From NCBI RefSeq assembly GCF_018614095.1, contig NZ_JAGGOY010000026.1, positions 1 through 34,316 of the forward strand: a stretch of DNA of 34,316 nt. Direction: 5' to 3'. Position numbers and translations under genes: made by a program. The notes beneath the pieces are model-generated. The model saw only the letters and a program-made list of their open reading frames with translations, did no database searches and had not been told where the DNA came from. The stretch is from Streptomyces sp. ISL-87. GTDB lineage: Bacteria; Actinomycetota; Actinomycetes; Streptomycetales; Streptomycetaceae. Shown here piece by piece: positions 1 to 8,401 of the stretch. Position 1 is the stretch's first letter. Every line of letters starts with the position of its first letter.

Positions 1-62
1 CAACTATCGCGTCCCGGCTCATCGCGCTCGCCATGTATCGCACTCAGCCCCGCCAGGTATCA
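1..62. repeat. Left cluster of short repeats, probable Tn7-like transposon end
   Basis: Three related units lie at 1-9, 29-40 and 51-62. Read on the minus strand they give cgatagttg, cgatacatggcg and tgatacctggcg. The same core, gata followed by two or three variable bases and tggc, occurs in opposite orientation at 1258-1345. Units two and three start 22 bp apart. Inverted clusters of transposase-binding sites at both ends are the hallmark of Tn7-like elements. The outermost part is cut by the window edge, so the true terminus is not visible. The assignment is inferred from pattern and from the tnsA-like gene between the clusters. Confidence 0.5.
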
Positions 63-189
63 CGCTCATCCGCCAACTGAAGCGCGCAGTCACACTGGTG
101 TGACTGAGCGGTTGATTTGGCGAGTTGAGTGCGGGCGCGGAGGGTACCGGTAGTGCCTGGTTGTCGATGTTGGTTTCGGCCTTCTCTCG

Positions 190-714
190 GTGTACGGGCC
201 GTGTTTGCGGTGTCCTGGCGCCGTGGACGGAGCACGGATCGCGGAGGTACCGGGAGGGCCCGTGTGGTCTCATGCCTGCCAGCTGGCCGATCAGGCGCTT
301 CCGTACACGCTGCCCGGCTCCGCCACCAAGTGCCTGGATCTGGCTCCGGGGTGGTCGCGTAGGTGGACGGTGACGTGGAAGGTCGGGAAGTCCGACGTCA
401 TCGTCCCGGTGAAGGATCTGTCGGCCGGGCCGGCGATGGCGTCGGTGCCGGTGCGGCGGTTCGCCTGGCGGACCGGTCAGCGTCATCGTCCTGGGCTGGA
501 GTGCCTGGTCTCGACCGGGCGGCAGCATGGCTTCGAGAGTCTGGCTGAACGCTGGTTGCTCCTGGTCCTGGACTTCATGGGCGGGTTCGACGAGGTGCTG
601 GCCCAGCCGTTTCGTCTGCGGTTTTCCTCGTCGGAGGGAAAGGGCTCGCACATCCCGGACTTCTTCGTGCTCGCTGCGGGAGCCTGCTGGCTGTTGGACG
701 TCCGACCGGGCGGC
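190..714 (+). pseudogene. TnsA-like transposase endonuclease subunit, 3' truncated
   Basis: The translated product resembles the TnsA-like heteromeric transposase endonuclease subunits common in Streptomyces. TnsA is a restriction-enzyme-like nuclease that cuts the 5' ends of a Tn7-type element and works with the TnsB integrase. Visible marks are the FESLAER block (catalytic Glu), HIPDFF with its Asp, and LLDVRP, where Arg stands in the position usually held by the catalytic Lys. After about 714 the reading frame is lost and the expected C-terminal part (roughly 40 residues in relatives) is missing. The reading continues one frame over into unrelated sequence. A GTG at 190 is the apparent start, but the true start is uncertain. 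No tnsB or tnsC is present, so the gene cannot act alone. Confidence 0.7.
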
Positions 715-1250
715 CTTATCGGCTCTGGGCAGAGGCCTCGCCGACGCCGCCCAGTTCCTCGGCCTCGGCGTGATCGGCGAAGGGCTCGGTGCCCAGGTCA
801 GTACCTGGGTTCGCAGACACGGACACCCGGATGACTTCGAGAGGGCCGTCGACGCAATCGCCATCGACCTCGCCGCTGCACCATTGACCAACTACCAGAC
901 CCGACGCCAACGCCTCGCCGACTGGTCGCTCCCCGAAGCCGACTGGACAGAGATCACCAGCCAACTGGAACTCTGGCCAGGCTCCCGCTACATCTCCGAT
1001 GCCCGAAAGCGCCTCGCCGTCACCTCTTACGTCTGGACCCAAGTCACGCAGGGCGAGACACGGTTCGCCCCATGCCCTCCCGAGGCGAAGCGCGATACGA
1101 ACTCCGGGCGGCCTGGGACAAGGACCGGTACTCCATCAGGCACTGGCTCGAGAGAGACGACATGCACCTCTACCGGCAGCTCAGGCCACTGCTGGACATC
1201 TACGCCGACGAACTCGCCCGCACCCTGGACGCTAAGGGCTCAAGTGTGAC
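715..1250 (+). pseudogene. Possible TniQ-like C-terminal fragment
   Basis: From about 715 a second coding stretch (LADAAQFLGLGV, then NYQTRRQRLADWSL and ARKRLAVTSYVWTQ) reads in the frame one base over from tnsA. Near 1060 it shifts again into a stretch containing RYELRAAWDKDRYSIRHWLE. The composition and the TRRQRLADW block look like the C-terminal part of Streptomyces TniQ-type target-selection proteins, but I cannot identify it firmly. TniQ is usually the last gene of such elements. A tnsA 5' end joined directly to a terminal-gene 3' end, with repeats on both sides, would be the product of one large internal deletion. The second frame change is -1 or +2. Confidence 0.35.
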
Positions 1251-1257
1251 TTCGAGC

Positions 1258-1345
1258 GATAGGTGGCCAGGGGCGCTCGGATCCGCCCTGGTCAGCCCTC
1301 CGTGACGATTCATAGTTGGCCACTGTGTCGACCGATAGTTGGCCA
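1258..1345. repeat. Right cluster of short direct repeats, probable Tn7-like transposon end
   Basis: Three direct repeats with the core atag(t/g)tggcca lie at 1259-1269, 1312-1322 and 1335-1345. The last two are identical over 11 bp and 23 bp apart, and the first is 53 bp before the second. They are inverted relative to the cluster at 1-62. This fits transposase-binding sites at the right end of the Tn7-like remnant. No target duplication can be checked because the left end is incomplete. Confidence 0.5.
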
Positions 1346-1393
1346 TCGGGGATCCGAACTGCATGACCGAGTCTGATTCGGGAGACCGACGTG

Positions 1394-1432
1394 CTTCGGC
1401 CCCCGTGCTGCTGTGCAGCGCGGGGGCCGAAG
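1394..1432 (-). terminator. Hairpin terminator of the oxidoreductase/sigma operon
   Basis: A perfect 12-bp stem (1394-1405 with 1421-1432) encloses a loop whose gctg/cagc arms extend the pairing. It lies 48 bases beyond the sigma-factor stop on the minus strand. There is no clear U tract, which is common for streptomycete terminators. Confidence 0.75.
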
Positions 1433-1479
1433 GGGTGCCGTCCTCGCTCCGACTCAGCACTGGATTCCGGTGGCTCTGG

Positions 1480-2418
1480 TCACCATGCGTTGATGACCGG
1501 CGCGTCGGGTTCGTGCTGCCGCCAGGCCTCGTTGAGGCGCGCGAGCCGGTCCGCGGCGGCGATGCCGCGCAGGGACGCGACCTTGCCGTCGCTGACTTCG
1601 AACGCCACGGCGCCCACGACCCGGTGGTCGACCACGGCGAGGACGGCCGGGGAGCCGTTTACCCGCGCGATATGCATCGCGGGCGAGCCGCCGGCTAGCC
1701 GCCGCTTCGCCGGCGTGGGCTTGAAGCCGGCCCGCACGTAGGAGGCGACCCGCTCGCGCGTCTTGTACCGCAGCAGCCGCTTGCCCAGTCCGGCGCCGTC
1801 CGAGACCGCCGTCACGTCGTCGGTGAGCAGCGCCACCAGCCGTTCGGTGCGCCCCGACGTGGCGGCGGCGAGGAACTCCTCGACGACCCGGCGCGCGGAC
1901 GCGGGGTCCACCTCGTCGCCGCCGCGGCGCTCGGCGGTGACCCGACGTCGGGCCCGGTGGACATGCTGCTGGCTCGCGGACTCGGTGATGTCGAGGATCC
2001 CGGCGATCTCGGCGTGGGGGTACGAGAAGGCCTCACGCAGGACGTAAGCGGCCCGCTCGACCGGCGAGAGGCGCTCCATGAGGGTCAGTACGGCCAAGGA
2101 CACCGATTCGCGCTGCTCGAAGGTGTCGGCCGGGCCGAGCATCGGGTCGCCCTCGAGGAGTGGCTCGGGCAGCCAGGCACCGGCCGCTTGCTCGTGGCGC
2201 GCCTGCGCCGAGCGGAGCCGGTCGAGGCAGAGATTGGTGACGACCTTGGTTAGCCACGCTTCCGGCACCTCGACCCGTTCGCGGTCTGCGGCCTGCCAGC
2301 GCAGGAACGTGTCCTGCACGGCGTCCTCGGCGTCGGCGGCCGAGCCGAGCAGACGGTACGCGAGCGAGGCCAGCCGGCCCCGGCTGGCCTCGAACCGATC
2401 GATGGTTGCGCTGTCCAT
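1480..2418 (-). CDS. sigJ: ECF41-type (SigJ-like) RNA polymerase sigma factor
   Basis: A 312-aa extracytoplasmic-function sigma factor. Region sigma-2 is at about residues 10-75 (RLASLAYRLLGSAADAEDAV; DTFLRWQ). The WLPEPL signature of group ECF41 is in the linker at 82-87. Sigma-4 is at about 105-165, and a SnoaL-like C-terminal domain spans about 175-300. In ECF41 proteins this domain contacts the core and tunes activity instead of an anti-sigma factor. The usual DGGGK-type motif is here the weaker DGAGLGK at 207-213. The ATG at 2418 lies 9 nt after the stop of the upstream oxidoreductase gene, so the two are very probably cotranscribed and translationally coupled; no strong RBS is seen. ECF41 factors are typically encoded beside a redox enzyme, which matches this pair. 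Confidence 0.9.
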   Translation of the reverse strand: MDSATIDRFEASRGRLASLAYRLLGSAADAEDAVQDTFLRWQAADRERVEVPEAWLTKVVTNLCLDRLRSAQARHEQAAGAWLPEPLLEGDPMLGPADTFEQRESVSLAVLTLMERLSPVERAAYVLREAFSYPHAEIAGILDITESASQQHVHRARRRVTAERRGGDEVDPASARRVVEEFLAAATSGRTERLVALLTDDVTAVSDGAGLGKRLLRYKTRERVASYVRAGFKPTPAKRRLAGGSPAMHIARVNGSPAVLAVVDHRVVGAVAFEVSDGKVASLRGIAAADRLARLNEAWRQHEPDAPVINAW

Positions 2419-2427
2419 GCCAACAGT

Positions 2428-3618
2428 CTATGCGGCGACCCTCACACCGGACCGGTCAGGCGCGGTGGCCAGGCGGCGCTTGCGCTTCGGCATGCCGAAG
2501 GTCGGGTGGGCGATGCCCCACCCGGCCCCCTTGAGCACGCCCGACTTGAGCCGCGCGGCGGTCCGGCCGCCCAGGTACCAGGACTTCGACCGGACGTCCC
2601 CGTCCACCATCTGGAAGATCGCGTCCCGCCGCCCGAGGCTGATGTGGTTGCCGTGGTACTTCAGCGCGGTGGTCGGGACCTCGCTGCCCGTCAGGCGCGC
2701 GATGATCGCGGCGGTCGCCTGCATGTTGGTGAAGCCGGCCGAGGCGCAGGACATCGGCAGCGGCTGGCCGTTCTCGCCGATCGCGTAGGCGCAGTCACCG
2801 GCGGCGTAGACGTCCGGGTGCGAGACCGAGCGCATAGTGCGGTCGACGACGATCTGGCCGGTCTCGGCGACCTCCAGGCCGCTGGCGGCCGCGATGGGGT
2901 GCACGGCGAACCCGGCCGACCACACGGTCACGTCGGCCGGGATGGACGTACCGTCGGCGGCGATCGCCCGCGTCGGCTCGAGGGCTTCGATTCCGGTGTG
3001 CTCGTGGACGGTGATGCCGAGCCGGTCGAAGGCCTGGCGCAGGTGGCGGCGGGCCTTCGGGGAGAGCCAGGCGCCCAGCTCGCCGCGGGCGGCGAGCGCG
3101 ACCGAGAGGTCGGGCCGGGACTCGGCGAACTCGGTGGCGGTCTCGATGCCGGTCAGCCCCTCACCGACGACCAGCACGGTGCCGCCCTCGCCCAGGCCGG
3201 CCAGGCGCTCGCGCAGACACAGCGCCGAGGACCGGCCGGTCACATCGAAGGCGTACTCGGCCACGCCGGGGACGCCATGGTGGGCGACGGAGCTGCCGAG
3301 CGCGTAGAGAAGCGTGTCGTACGCGAGCTCGCCGTCGCCGTCCTCGCCGGTCACGGCGACGGTCCTGCGCTCGGGGTCGACGCCGGTGACGCGCGCCAGG
3401 CGCAGCCGCACCCCGGTGCCCGCGAATACGTCGGCGAGCTTGCGGAACGCGAGGTCCTGGCCGATCGCGAGCTGGTGGAGCCGCATCCGCTCAACGAAGT
3501 CGGGCACGGCGTTGACGACGGTGATCTCGGTGTCGGCGGGGGAGAGCCGGCGGGCCAGGTTTCCGGCGGCGAAGGCCCCGGCGTATCCGGCGCCGAGTAC
3601 GACGATGCGATGCTTCAT
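2428..3618 (-). CDS. NAD(P)/FAD-dependent oxidoreductase (NDH-2-like)
   Basis: A 396-aa flavoprotein of the pyridine nucleotide-disulphide oxidoreductase superfamily, close in layout to type II NADH dehydrogenases. The N-terminal FAD-binding GAGYAG is at 9-14. A second Rossmann motif (VVGEGLTGIE) binds NAD(P)H, and the DVYAAGDCA motif near the C-terminal third contacts the flavin. No active-site CxxxxC disulphide is seen, so it is not a disulphide reductase. I chose the ATG at 3618 because AGGAG lies 8 nt upstream; a longer ORF to 3702 lacks this. It is first in an operon with the ECF41 sigma gene and is a plausible target or effector of that sigma factor. The physiological electron acceptor cannot be told from sequence. 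Confidence 0.85.
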   Translation of the reverse strand: MKHRIVVLGAGYAGAFAAGNLARRLSPADTEITVVNAVPDFVERMRLHQLAIGQDLAFRKLADVFAGTGVRLRLARVTGVDPERRTVAVTGEDGDGELAYDTLLYALGSSVAHHGVPGVAEYAFDVTGRSSALCLRERLAGLGEGGTVLVVGEGLTGIETATEFAESRPDLSVALAARGELGAWLSPKARRHLRQAFDRLGITVHEHTGIEALEPTRAIAADGTSIPADVTVWSAGFAVHPIAAASGLEVAETGQIVVDRTMRSVSHPDVYAAGDCAYAIGENGQPLPMSCASAGFTNMQATAAIIARLTGSEVPTTALKYHGNHISLGRRDAIFQMVDGDVRSKSWYLGGRTAARLKSGVLKGAGWGIAHPTFGMPKRKRRLATAPDRSGVRVAA

Positions 3619-3630
3619 GGCGTTGCTCCT

Positions 3631-3659
3631 GTCTCGTTTGCGTGCCCCTTGAACGAGAC
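3631..3659 (-). promoter_or_regulatory. Inverted repeat next to the oxidoreductase RBS
   Basis: GTCTCGTT (3631-3638) and AACGAGAC (3652-3659) form a perfect 8-bp inverted repeat with a 13-nt spacer, directly abutting the AGGAG of the oxidoreductase gene. It could be an operator or a leader hairpin. On the minus strand the distal arm overlaps a CGTC, and TGTCAG lies upstream, loosely like an ECF -35/-10 pair, but the spacing is short. Promoter assignment is therefore weak. Confidence 0.4.
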
Positions 3660-3946
3660 GGCGCCCCGATTGCTGACAGGAGCCGGGTGTGACGCGGGTC
3701 ACCGAACTGAGACGGGCGGCTGAGCCTCCGACAGGCGCTTGGGCCTGTCTTGGGCAGTCGAAACGGGGCGATGGCCAACTACGGCCGGGTACTTCGTCGA
3801 GGTGTCAACCAAGGACCGTCAGCGGCAGGAGCCGCGGTTGCGGTGAGCCCCATCACCGGCACGCTCGGCGCTCACCTCCAGTGTCCCGCGCCGCAGCCTG
3901 ACCGGCACACGGTTGGCCGACAGAGCACCAGGGCCGGAGTGCCGGC

Positions 3947-4321
3947 TCACGCCCATAGCGCGTTCGCGACCGAGAGGCCGATGAAGACGGCGCCCAGGCC
4001 GGCGACCACGCTGGCGATCACGTTGAGGGCGGCGAAGAACTTCGCCCCGTCCTCCACCAGGCGCAGGGTTTCGTAGGAGAACGTCGAGTACGTGGTGAGC
4101 GCGCCGCACAGCCCGGTCCCGACCAGCAGTTGCACCTGGGAGGAGGCTGCCCCCGCCGCGACGGCTCCGGTCAGCACACCGAGGATCAGGCAGCCCACGA
4201 CGTTGACGGTGAAGGTGCCCCAGGGGAAGACGGTGTCGTGCTTGGCCTGCACTGCCCGGTCGGTCAGGTAGCGCAGCGGGGCGCCGACGGCCGCGCCGGC
4301 GATCACCAGGAGCCAGTTCAT
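3947..4321 (-). CDS. fluC: Fluoride ion channel FluC/CrcB, second subunit
   Basis: A 124-aa membrane protein with four predicted helices, the usual Fluc size. It exports toxic fluoride through a dual-topology dimer. Hallmarks are [10 protein letters not shown] in helix 1, the [11 protein letters not shown]sn helix, and the [17 protein letters not shown] phenylalanine/threonine track in helix 3. Its ATG overlaps the stop of the DUF190 gene (ATGA, 4318-4321), so it is translationally coupled as the third gene of the operon. With the other fluC at 4662-5147 it probably forms the heterodimeric channel known from many Gram-positive bacteria. Confidence 0.93.
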   Translation of the reverse strand: MNWLLVIAGAAVGAPLRYLTDRAVQAKHDTVFPWGTFTVNVVGCLILGVLTGAVAAGAASSQVQLLVGTGLCGALTTYSTFSYETLRLVEDGAKFFAALNVIASVVAGLGAVFIGLSVANALWA

Positions 4322-4665
4322 TTCGCCTTCTCCCTGCCGACGTACCGGATGACCTCGCAGTCGTCGAGGATCACCAGCCCCTCGGCGACCAGCTCGTCCA
4401 ACTGCGGCAGGAAATCCCTCACGCGTTCCTCGCTGTCCACGATCACTACCGCGACCGGCAGGTCCTCGCTCAGTGACAGCAGCCGCTGGGTGTGGATCAG
4501 CGAGGAGGCGCCGAAGCCCTCGATCCCGCGGAAGACGGAGGCTCCCGCCAGTCCCGCCTTGTGCGCGCGGTGGACGATCTCGGTGTACACCGGCTTGTGG
4601 TGCCAGATGTCGTTCTCACCGACGATGATCGTCACGCGGAGCGCGCGGCCCGTCAGTCTGGTCAT
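4318..4665 (-). CDS. DUF190 family protein
   Basis: A 115-aa soluble protein of the DUF190 family, which has a ferredoxin-like, PII/CutA-like fold and is often encoded with fluC/crcB. Features seen are the N-terminal [19 protein letters not shown], the central [17 protein letters not shown] block typical of the family, and [14 protein letters not shown] near the middle. Its ATG (4665) overlaps the stop of fluC-1 by 4 nt, and its own stop overlaps the start of fluC-2 by 4 nt. This sandwich strongly suggests a function tied to fluoride export, possibly as a regulatory subunit, but the biochemical role is not established. An upstream ATG in the same frame at 4881 is discarded because it lies inside fluC-1. 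Confidence 0.9.
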   Translation of the reverse strand: MTRLTGRALRVTIIVGENDIWHHKPVYTEIVHRAHKAGLAGASVFRGIEGFGASSLIHTQRLLSLSEDLPVAVVIVDSEERVRDFLPQLDELVAEGLVILDDCEVIRYVGREKAK

Positions 4666-5147
4666 GCCTGCCTCCATGCCAGTACACGGCGCGTGGCCCA
4701 CGCCGCGATTGCTACCGCCGCCAGCGCCGCCAGCAGCGTCAGTGCCATGTACGCGAGACCGGTGCGGGCCCGGCCGTCGGCCACCAGCTTCTGGATGTCC
4801 ACGGCGTACGTCGAGAAGGTGGTGAACCCGCCCAGCACCCCGGTGCCGAAGAACGGCCGCACCAGCCGGTGGGCCGCCCACACGTCACTGATCACCACCA
4901 TGAATACGCCGATCACCGCGCAGCCCAGCGCATTGACACCCAGCGTGGTCCAGGGAAAGCCTCCGGCCGCGGCCGGCCACAGCAGGGACGCCCCGTAGCG
5001 GGCCGAGGCGCCTATCGCCCCGCCGAGCGCGACGACCGCCGTCACCGGTACCTGCTGCCGCCACGACTCGTGCCGCTGCGCAGGGACGTGAAGATCGACG
5101 TCTGGATCCGTGGGCTCATTCATGGCGGGCGTGTGCGGGGTTGTCAT
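4662..5147 (-). CDS. fluC: Fluoride ion channel FluC/CrcB, first subunit
   Basis: A 161-aa Fluc/CrcB channel subunit with an N-terminal hydrophilic extension of about 35 residues before helix 1. Diagnostic segments are [16 protein letters not shown], the [12 protein letters not shown] helix, and [18 protein letters not shown] with the F-box phenylalanines lining the pore. I chose the ATG at 5147 because AGGAG lies 10 nt upstream; the longer ORF to 5291 lacks support. It is the first gene of the fluC-DUF190-fluC operon. I looked for a fluoride (crcB) riboswitch in the roughly 190 bases upstream and saw no match to its conserved core, so regulation is unknown. An IS701 remnant begins at about 5341, which may have displaced the original upstream region. 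Confidence 0.92.
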   Translation of the reverse strand: MTTPHTPAMNEPTDPDVDLHVPAQRHESWRQQVPVTAVVALGGAIGASARYGASLLWPAAAGGFPWTTLGVNALGCAVIGVFMVVISDVWAAHRLVRPFFGTGVLGGFTTFSTYAVDIQKLVADGRARTGLAYMALTLLAALAAVAIAAWATRRVLAWRQA

Positions 5148-5340
5148 GAACGCATGTCTCCTACTCGCCGGGCCACCGGGCATACCGGGGCGCGCTGTCG
5201 CAAGCAGGGACCGTTGGCGGCACCGGTGCCGCGGTTCGGGTACGGCGGGCCCCACCGCCGCGCGGCAGCCCGCAGGCCACCGACACGACAACGGTAGCCT
5301 GCCGCCGGCTCCCCGACCAACACCGCAGACAGGTACATGC

Positions 5341-5507
5341 AGGCCTGGACCTGCGGGTCCACGGTCGTGCTGGGCATCCCGGCCTACTTCCTCGCTTACG
5401 CACCGCGGGAGACCGCGGTGGCCGACCTGGCACGGGTCGCCGGGATGCGCTGGCAGATCGAGGAGTGCTTCCAGGCCGCCAAGAACGAGTGCGGCCTGGA
5501 CCAGAAG
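5341..5507 (+). pseudogene. IS701-family transposase, C-terminal fragment
   Basis: Translation gives [41 protein letters not shown] (positions 5385-5507; key blocks ARVAG, RWQIEE, GLDQ). This is the region around the catalytic Glu of IS701/IS4-type DDE transposases, where the Streptomyces consensus reads ARVAGxRWxIEExFQxxKxxxGLD. Only about 55 residues remain; the N-terminal domain and inverted repeats are absent. It ends immediately before the RBS of the rpmF fragment. Confidence 0.75.
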
Positions 5508-5515
5508 GAGATCCC

Positions 5516-5600
5516 ATGGCCGTCCCCAAGCGGAAGATGTCCCGCAGCAACGCCCGTCACCGCCGAGCCCAGTGGAAGGCGACGCCGGGCCTACCCGTCA
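5516..5600 (+). pseudogene. rpmF: Ribosomal protein L32 gene, 5' fragment
   Basis: An ATG at 5516, preceded by aaggag 5 nt upstream, starts [20 protein letters not shown], the conserved N-terminus of bacterial L32 in Streptomyces. The match continues to about residue 25. Beyond that the sequence is the antisense of the STAND/TPR gene end, so the C-terminal half of L32 (zinc ribbon, or its zinc-independent replacement) is lost. The frame stays open to 5836 and would encode a chimeric protein of about 106 aa. The residues just after the break (GLPVTMRGG) hint at a zinc-independent type L32, but this is weak. The working rpmF must lie elsewhere. This is probably a rearrangement product linked to the adjacent IS701 fragment. 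Confidence 0.75.
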
Positions 5601-8401
5601 CGATGCGAGGAGGCCGTCGCCACGTACGTGCGCACGAATGCCTCGCCCAGGCGGTAGAGAGCCAGGCCCTCGCCACGTGGGTCGCCCGACTCGCGGTAAC
5701 GGACGGCGGCCTGCTGCACGACGGCCATGGACTCCGCCTCCCGGCCTGCCGAGGAGAGGGCACTGCCGAGATGGAGCAGCGCTTCGGCCTCGTCGCGGCC
5801 GTCGCCGGCCTCCCGGAAGATCTCGGCGGCCTGTGAGCAGACGGTGATGGCCTTCTGCGGCTCTCCCTGACCCTCCAGGCCGACGATGGTGAGGGCGTGC
5901 GCCTCCCGGGGGCGGTCGCCGGACCGCCGGTGGATCCGGGCGGCGCACAGGCCGGCGGCGATGGCTTCCGCATGCCGCCCCAACCGGACCAGGCACTCTC
6001 CGAGTTCGCTGCACGCCGCTCCCTCGCCGCGTGCGTCACCCGCGGCACGGAAGGCGGTGACGGCCCGCTCGCGGGCGGCGACGGACTCCCTCGACGCGCC
6101 CCAGCTCCAGCAGCACGGCCCCGAGCCGGTCGAGCAGTTCGCCCTCGCGACCCCGGTCGCCGGCCTCGCGGTAGCCGGAGGCAGCCTGCTCGCAGACGGG
6201 CGCGGCCTCCGCGTACCGGCTCTCGTACACGAGGACGAGGGAGAGGCTGTGCAACGCCGCCCGCTCGCCGTCGCGGTCGCCGAGCTCCCGGCAGACCCCG
6301 AGCTCCCGCTGGTACGCGGTGATCGCTTCGGCGGACCGGTGCACCTGAAAGAGATGGGGTGCCGAGACTGTGCAGCATCACGCGCTCGCGTTCGCGGTTG
6401 CCCGCCTTGCGGTAACCGGCGGCGGCCTCTTCGCAGGTGACGGCTTCCTCGAACCGCCCCGCTCTGGCCAGGGCCTCGCTGCGGTTGGCCAGCGCATGGG
6501 CCTCGCGCTCGTGGTCACCGGTCTCCCGCAGGAGTGCGGCGGCTTTCCCGCAGGCGGTGGCGGCCTCCGCATAACGGCTCGTCTCCGTACAGGCGTTGCC
6601 GAGGTTGATCAGCGCCGACGCCTCACCGGTGCGGTCGCCGAGCTCGCGGAAGAGTGCGGCGGCCTGCTGCGTGGCGGTGACGGCCTCGTCGTAGCGCCGC
6701 GTGCGCAGCAGGGCGGTGCCGAGCCGGCTGAGCACCCGGCTTTCCTTGCCGCGGTCGTCGGTCTCGTGGAAGAGCGCGGCCGAACGCCGGTACGCGGTGA
6801 TCGCCTCGTCGAGCCGGCCGGTCTCATACAGGACGTCGGCCAGGTTGCTGAGGGAGTCCGCTTCGCGGGGGCGGTTGCCGTTCTCGCGGTAGATGGCCTC
6901 GGCCTGCTGCGTCGGGACAATGGACTCCTCGTACCGCCCCTGGCTGAGGAGGGCGTTGCCGAGGTTGTGGAGCGGTGGGCCCTCACGGCGGCCGTCGCCG
7001 GTCTCGACGGAGAGAGCGGCGGCACGCCGGCTGACATCGGCGGCCTCGGCGAACCGCTTCGCGGCCGTCAGTGCATTGCTCAGGTTGGTGAGCATCGCGA
7101 CCTCGAGGAGCCGCGCGCCGGTGCCCCGGAAGGTGGCCGCGGCCCGTTCGCAGGCGGCGACGGCCTCGCTCACCGTCCAGCAGGACGGCCGGGGCCCCGC
7201 TCGCCCACGGGTCCGGGTCATACGCGCTGATGTCGTGCCCGGGGGTGAGCAGGCCGAGGAAGTCCTCGGCGAGCCGGTCGGGGTAGAGCGGCTCCAGGAC
7301 CAGCTCGCGGTCGGAGGGCGGGTAGCAGAACCGGTGGTCGAGGAGGAGATCCTGCGGGTGGCCCGGCAGGTCGAGGGCGCGCAGCGCCTGCGTCCCGGCG
7401 TCGTGGCTCACCGCACCAGTGAGGGCGGCGGTGAACACCGTCTTGGCCATGACCGCGGGCCGGGTCCGGTAGTCCTGCCCGTGTCCACCGGCGTCGAACA
7501 GCCGCTGCCACGCCCGGTATTCGCGGTCCAGGAGGTACGCCGACAGCTCGTGCGGCTCCGCGAGGGACAGCCGTTCACCGCGCGTGTGGGCGTCGACGGA
7601 GACCAGGGCGGCCATGTGCAGGTTCAGCGTCAGGCCGAAGTCACGGCGGTTCAGGGAAGCGGGCGGTCCGACGCCTGCCGTGTCCGGCAGGTCGTACAGG
7701 TCACTTGCGGCGAAGCGGTCCCGAGCGGCGGTGAACATCCGCAGCCGATCCGCGTCCAGGGAGGGAAGGGGCAGGTCGCCGACGGCGGCGCGGCGGTCGG
7801 CGAGCTCACCGCGGAGGGCCGCGAACCAGCGGACCGTGCGGCCGATCAGAAGGACGCGCGTGGGCCGCTGCTGGTGCAGGACGGGTTCGGACAGCAGGCG
7901 TTCCAACTCGCTGTGCGCCCAGCGGTCGGCGTAGTCGACGACGAGCAGCACACCGGCCCCCTCTGCGGGGGAGGCGGCCACGTCGCCCGTGGGCGAGGCT
8001 CCGCCCCGGAATCCCGCCTGCAGGACCTGCCAGCGCTCGGCCGTCGGCAGGTCCGGGCTCCGGGAGTATTCGGCGAACTCCGTGGCGAGCCGGGTCTTGC
8101 CCTCCCCACCGGGAGCGTGAAGCAGCAGCACCGAAAGCCGCGCGTCTCGCGCGTCCCGCCACTGCCGCAGCCGCTCCAGCTCGGCCTTCCGGCCGATGAA
8201 GGGGACGACGTGGCTACGCGCGTCGAGGAGGCGGCTGGGCTGAGCCATCAGCCATGCGGTGTCGGGGGCGGCCGGGGCAGGTAACGCCTCGATCGTGGGC
8301 AGCCGCGTCCCGTAGTAGTGGTTGACGGTCGCGGTCGCGTTCGGGCCCTGTGCCGCCACCGCGCCGGCGGCGAGGTGCTGTTCGTAGTGCGGCTCGGTCA
8401 A
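5591..8401 (-). CDS. STAND NTPase with C-terminal TPR array (frame disrupted)
   Basis: A roughly 935-residue NLR-like protein. Residues 1-30 carry an AQGP..TVNHYY motif. [11 protein letters not shown] at about 68-78 opens the NTPase, followed by the Walker A APGGEGKT (96-103), Walker [10 protein letters not shown] (151-159), and a LLIGRTVRW sensor strand. From about residue 410 to the end come some 14 TPR-like units of 40 residues (patterns such as [28 protein letters not shown]). STAND proteins oligomerise on sensing a trigger through the repeats and switch on an effector. The TTG start overlaps the stop of the 90-aa gene (TTGA). Three net +1 shifts, near 7180, 6358 and 6093, break the frame. 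Correcting each gives continuous TPR sequence to the stop at 5591. It is either a recent pseudogene or an intact gene with sequence errors. Confidence 0.8.

Noticed and set aside
2506..3723. 405-codon plus-strand ORF opposite the oxidoreductase
   Set aside because: Antisense shadow; the minus strand has the FAD and NAD motifs and a good RBS.
5147..5340. Fluoride (crcB) riboswitch upstream of the fluC operon
   Set aside because: The minus-strand leader lacks the conserved GG(N)GATGG-type core and the downstream CTGATG element; no pseudoknot could be drawn by eye.
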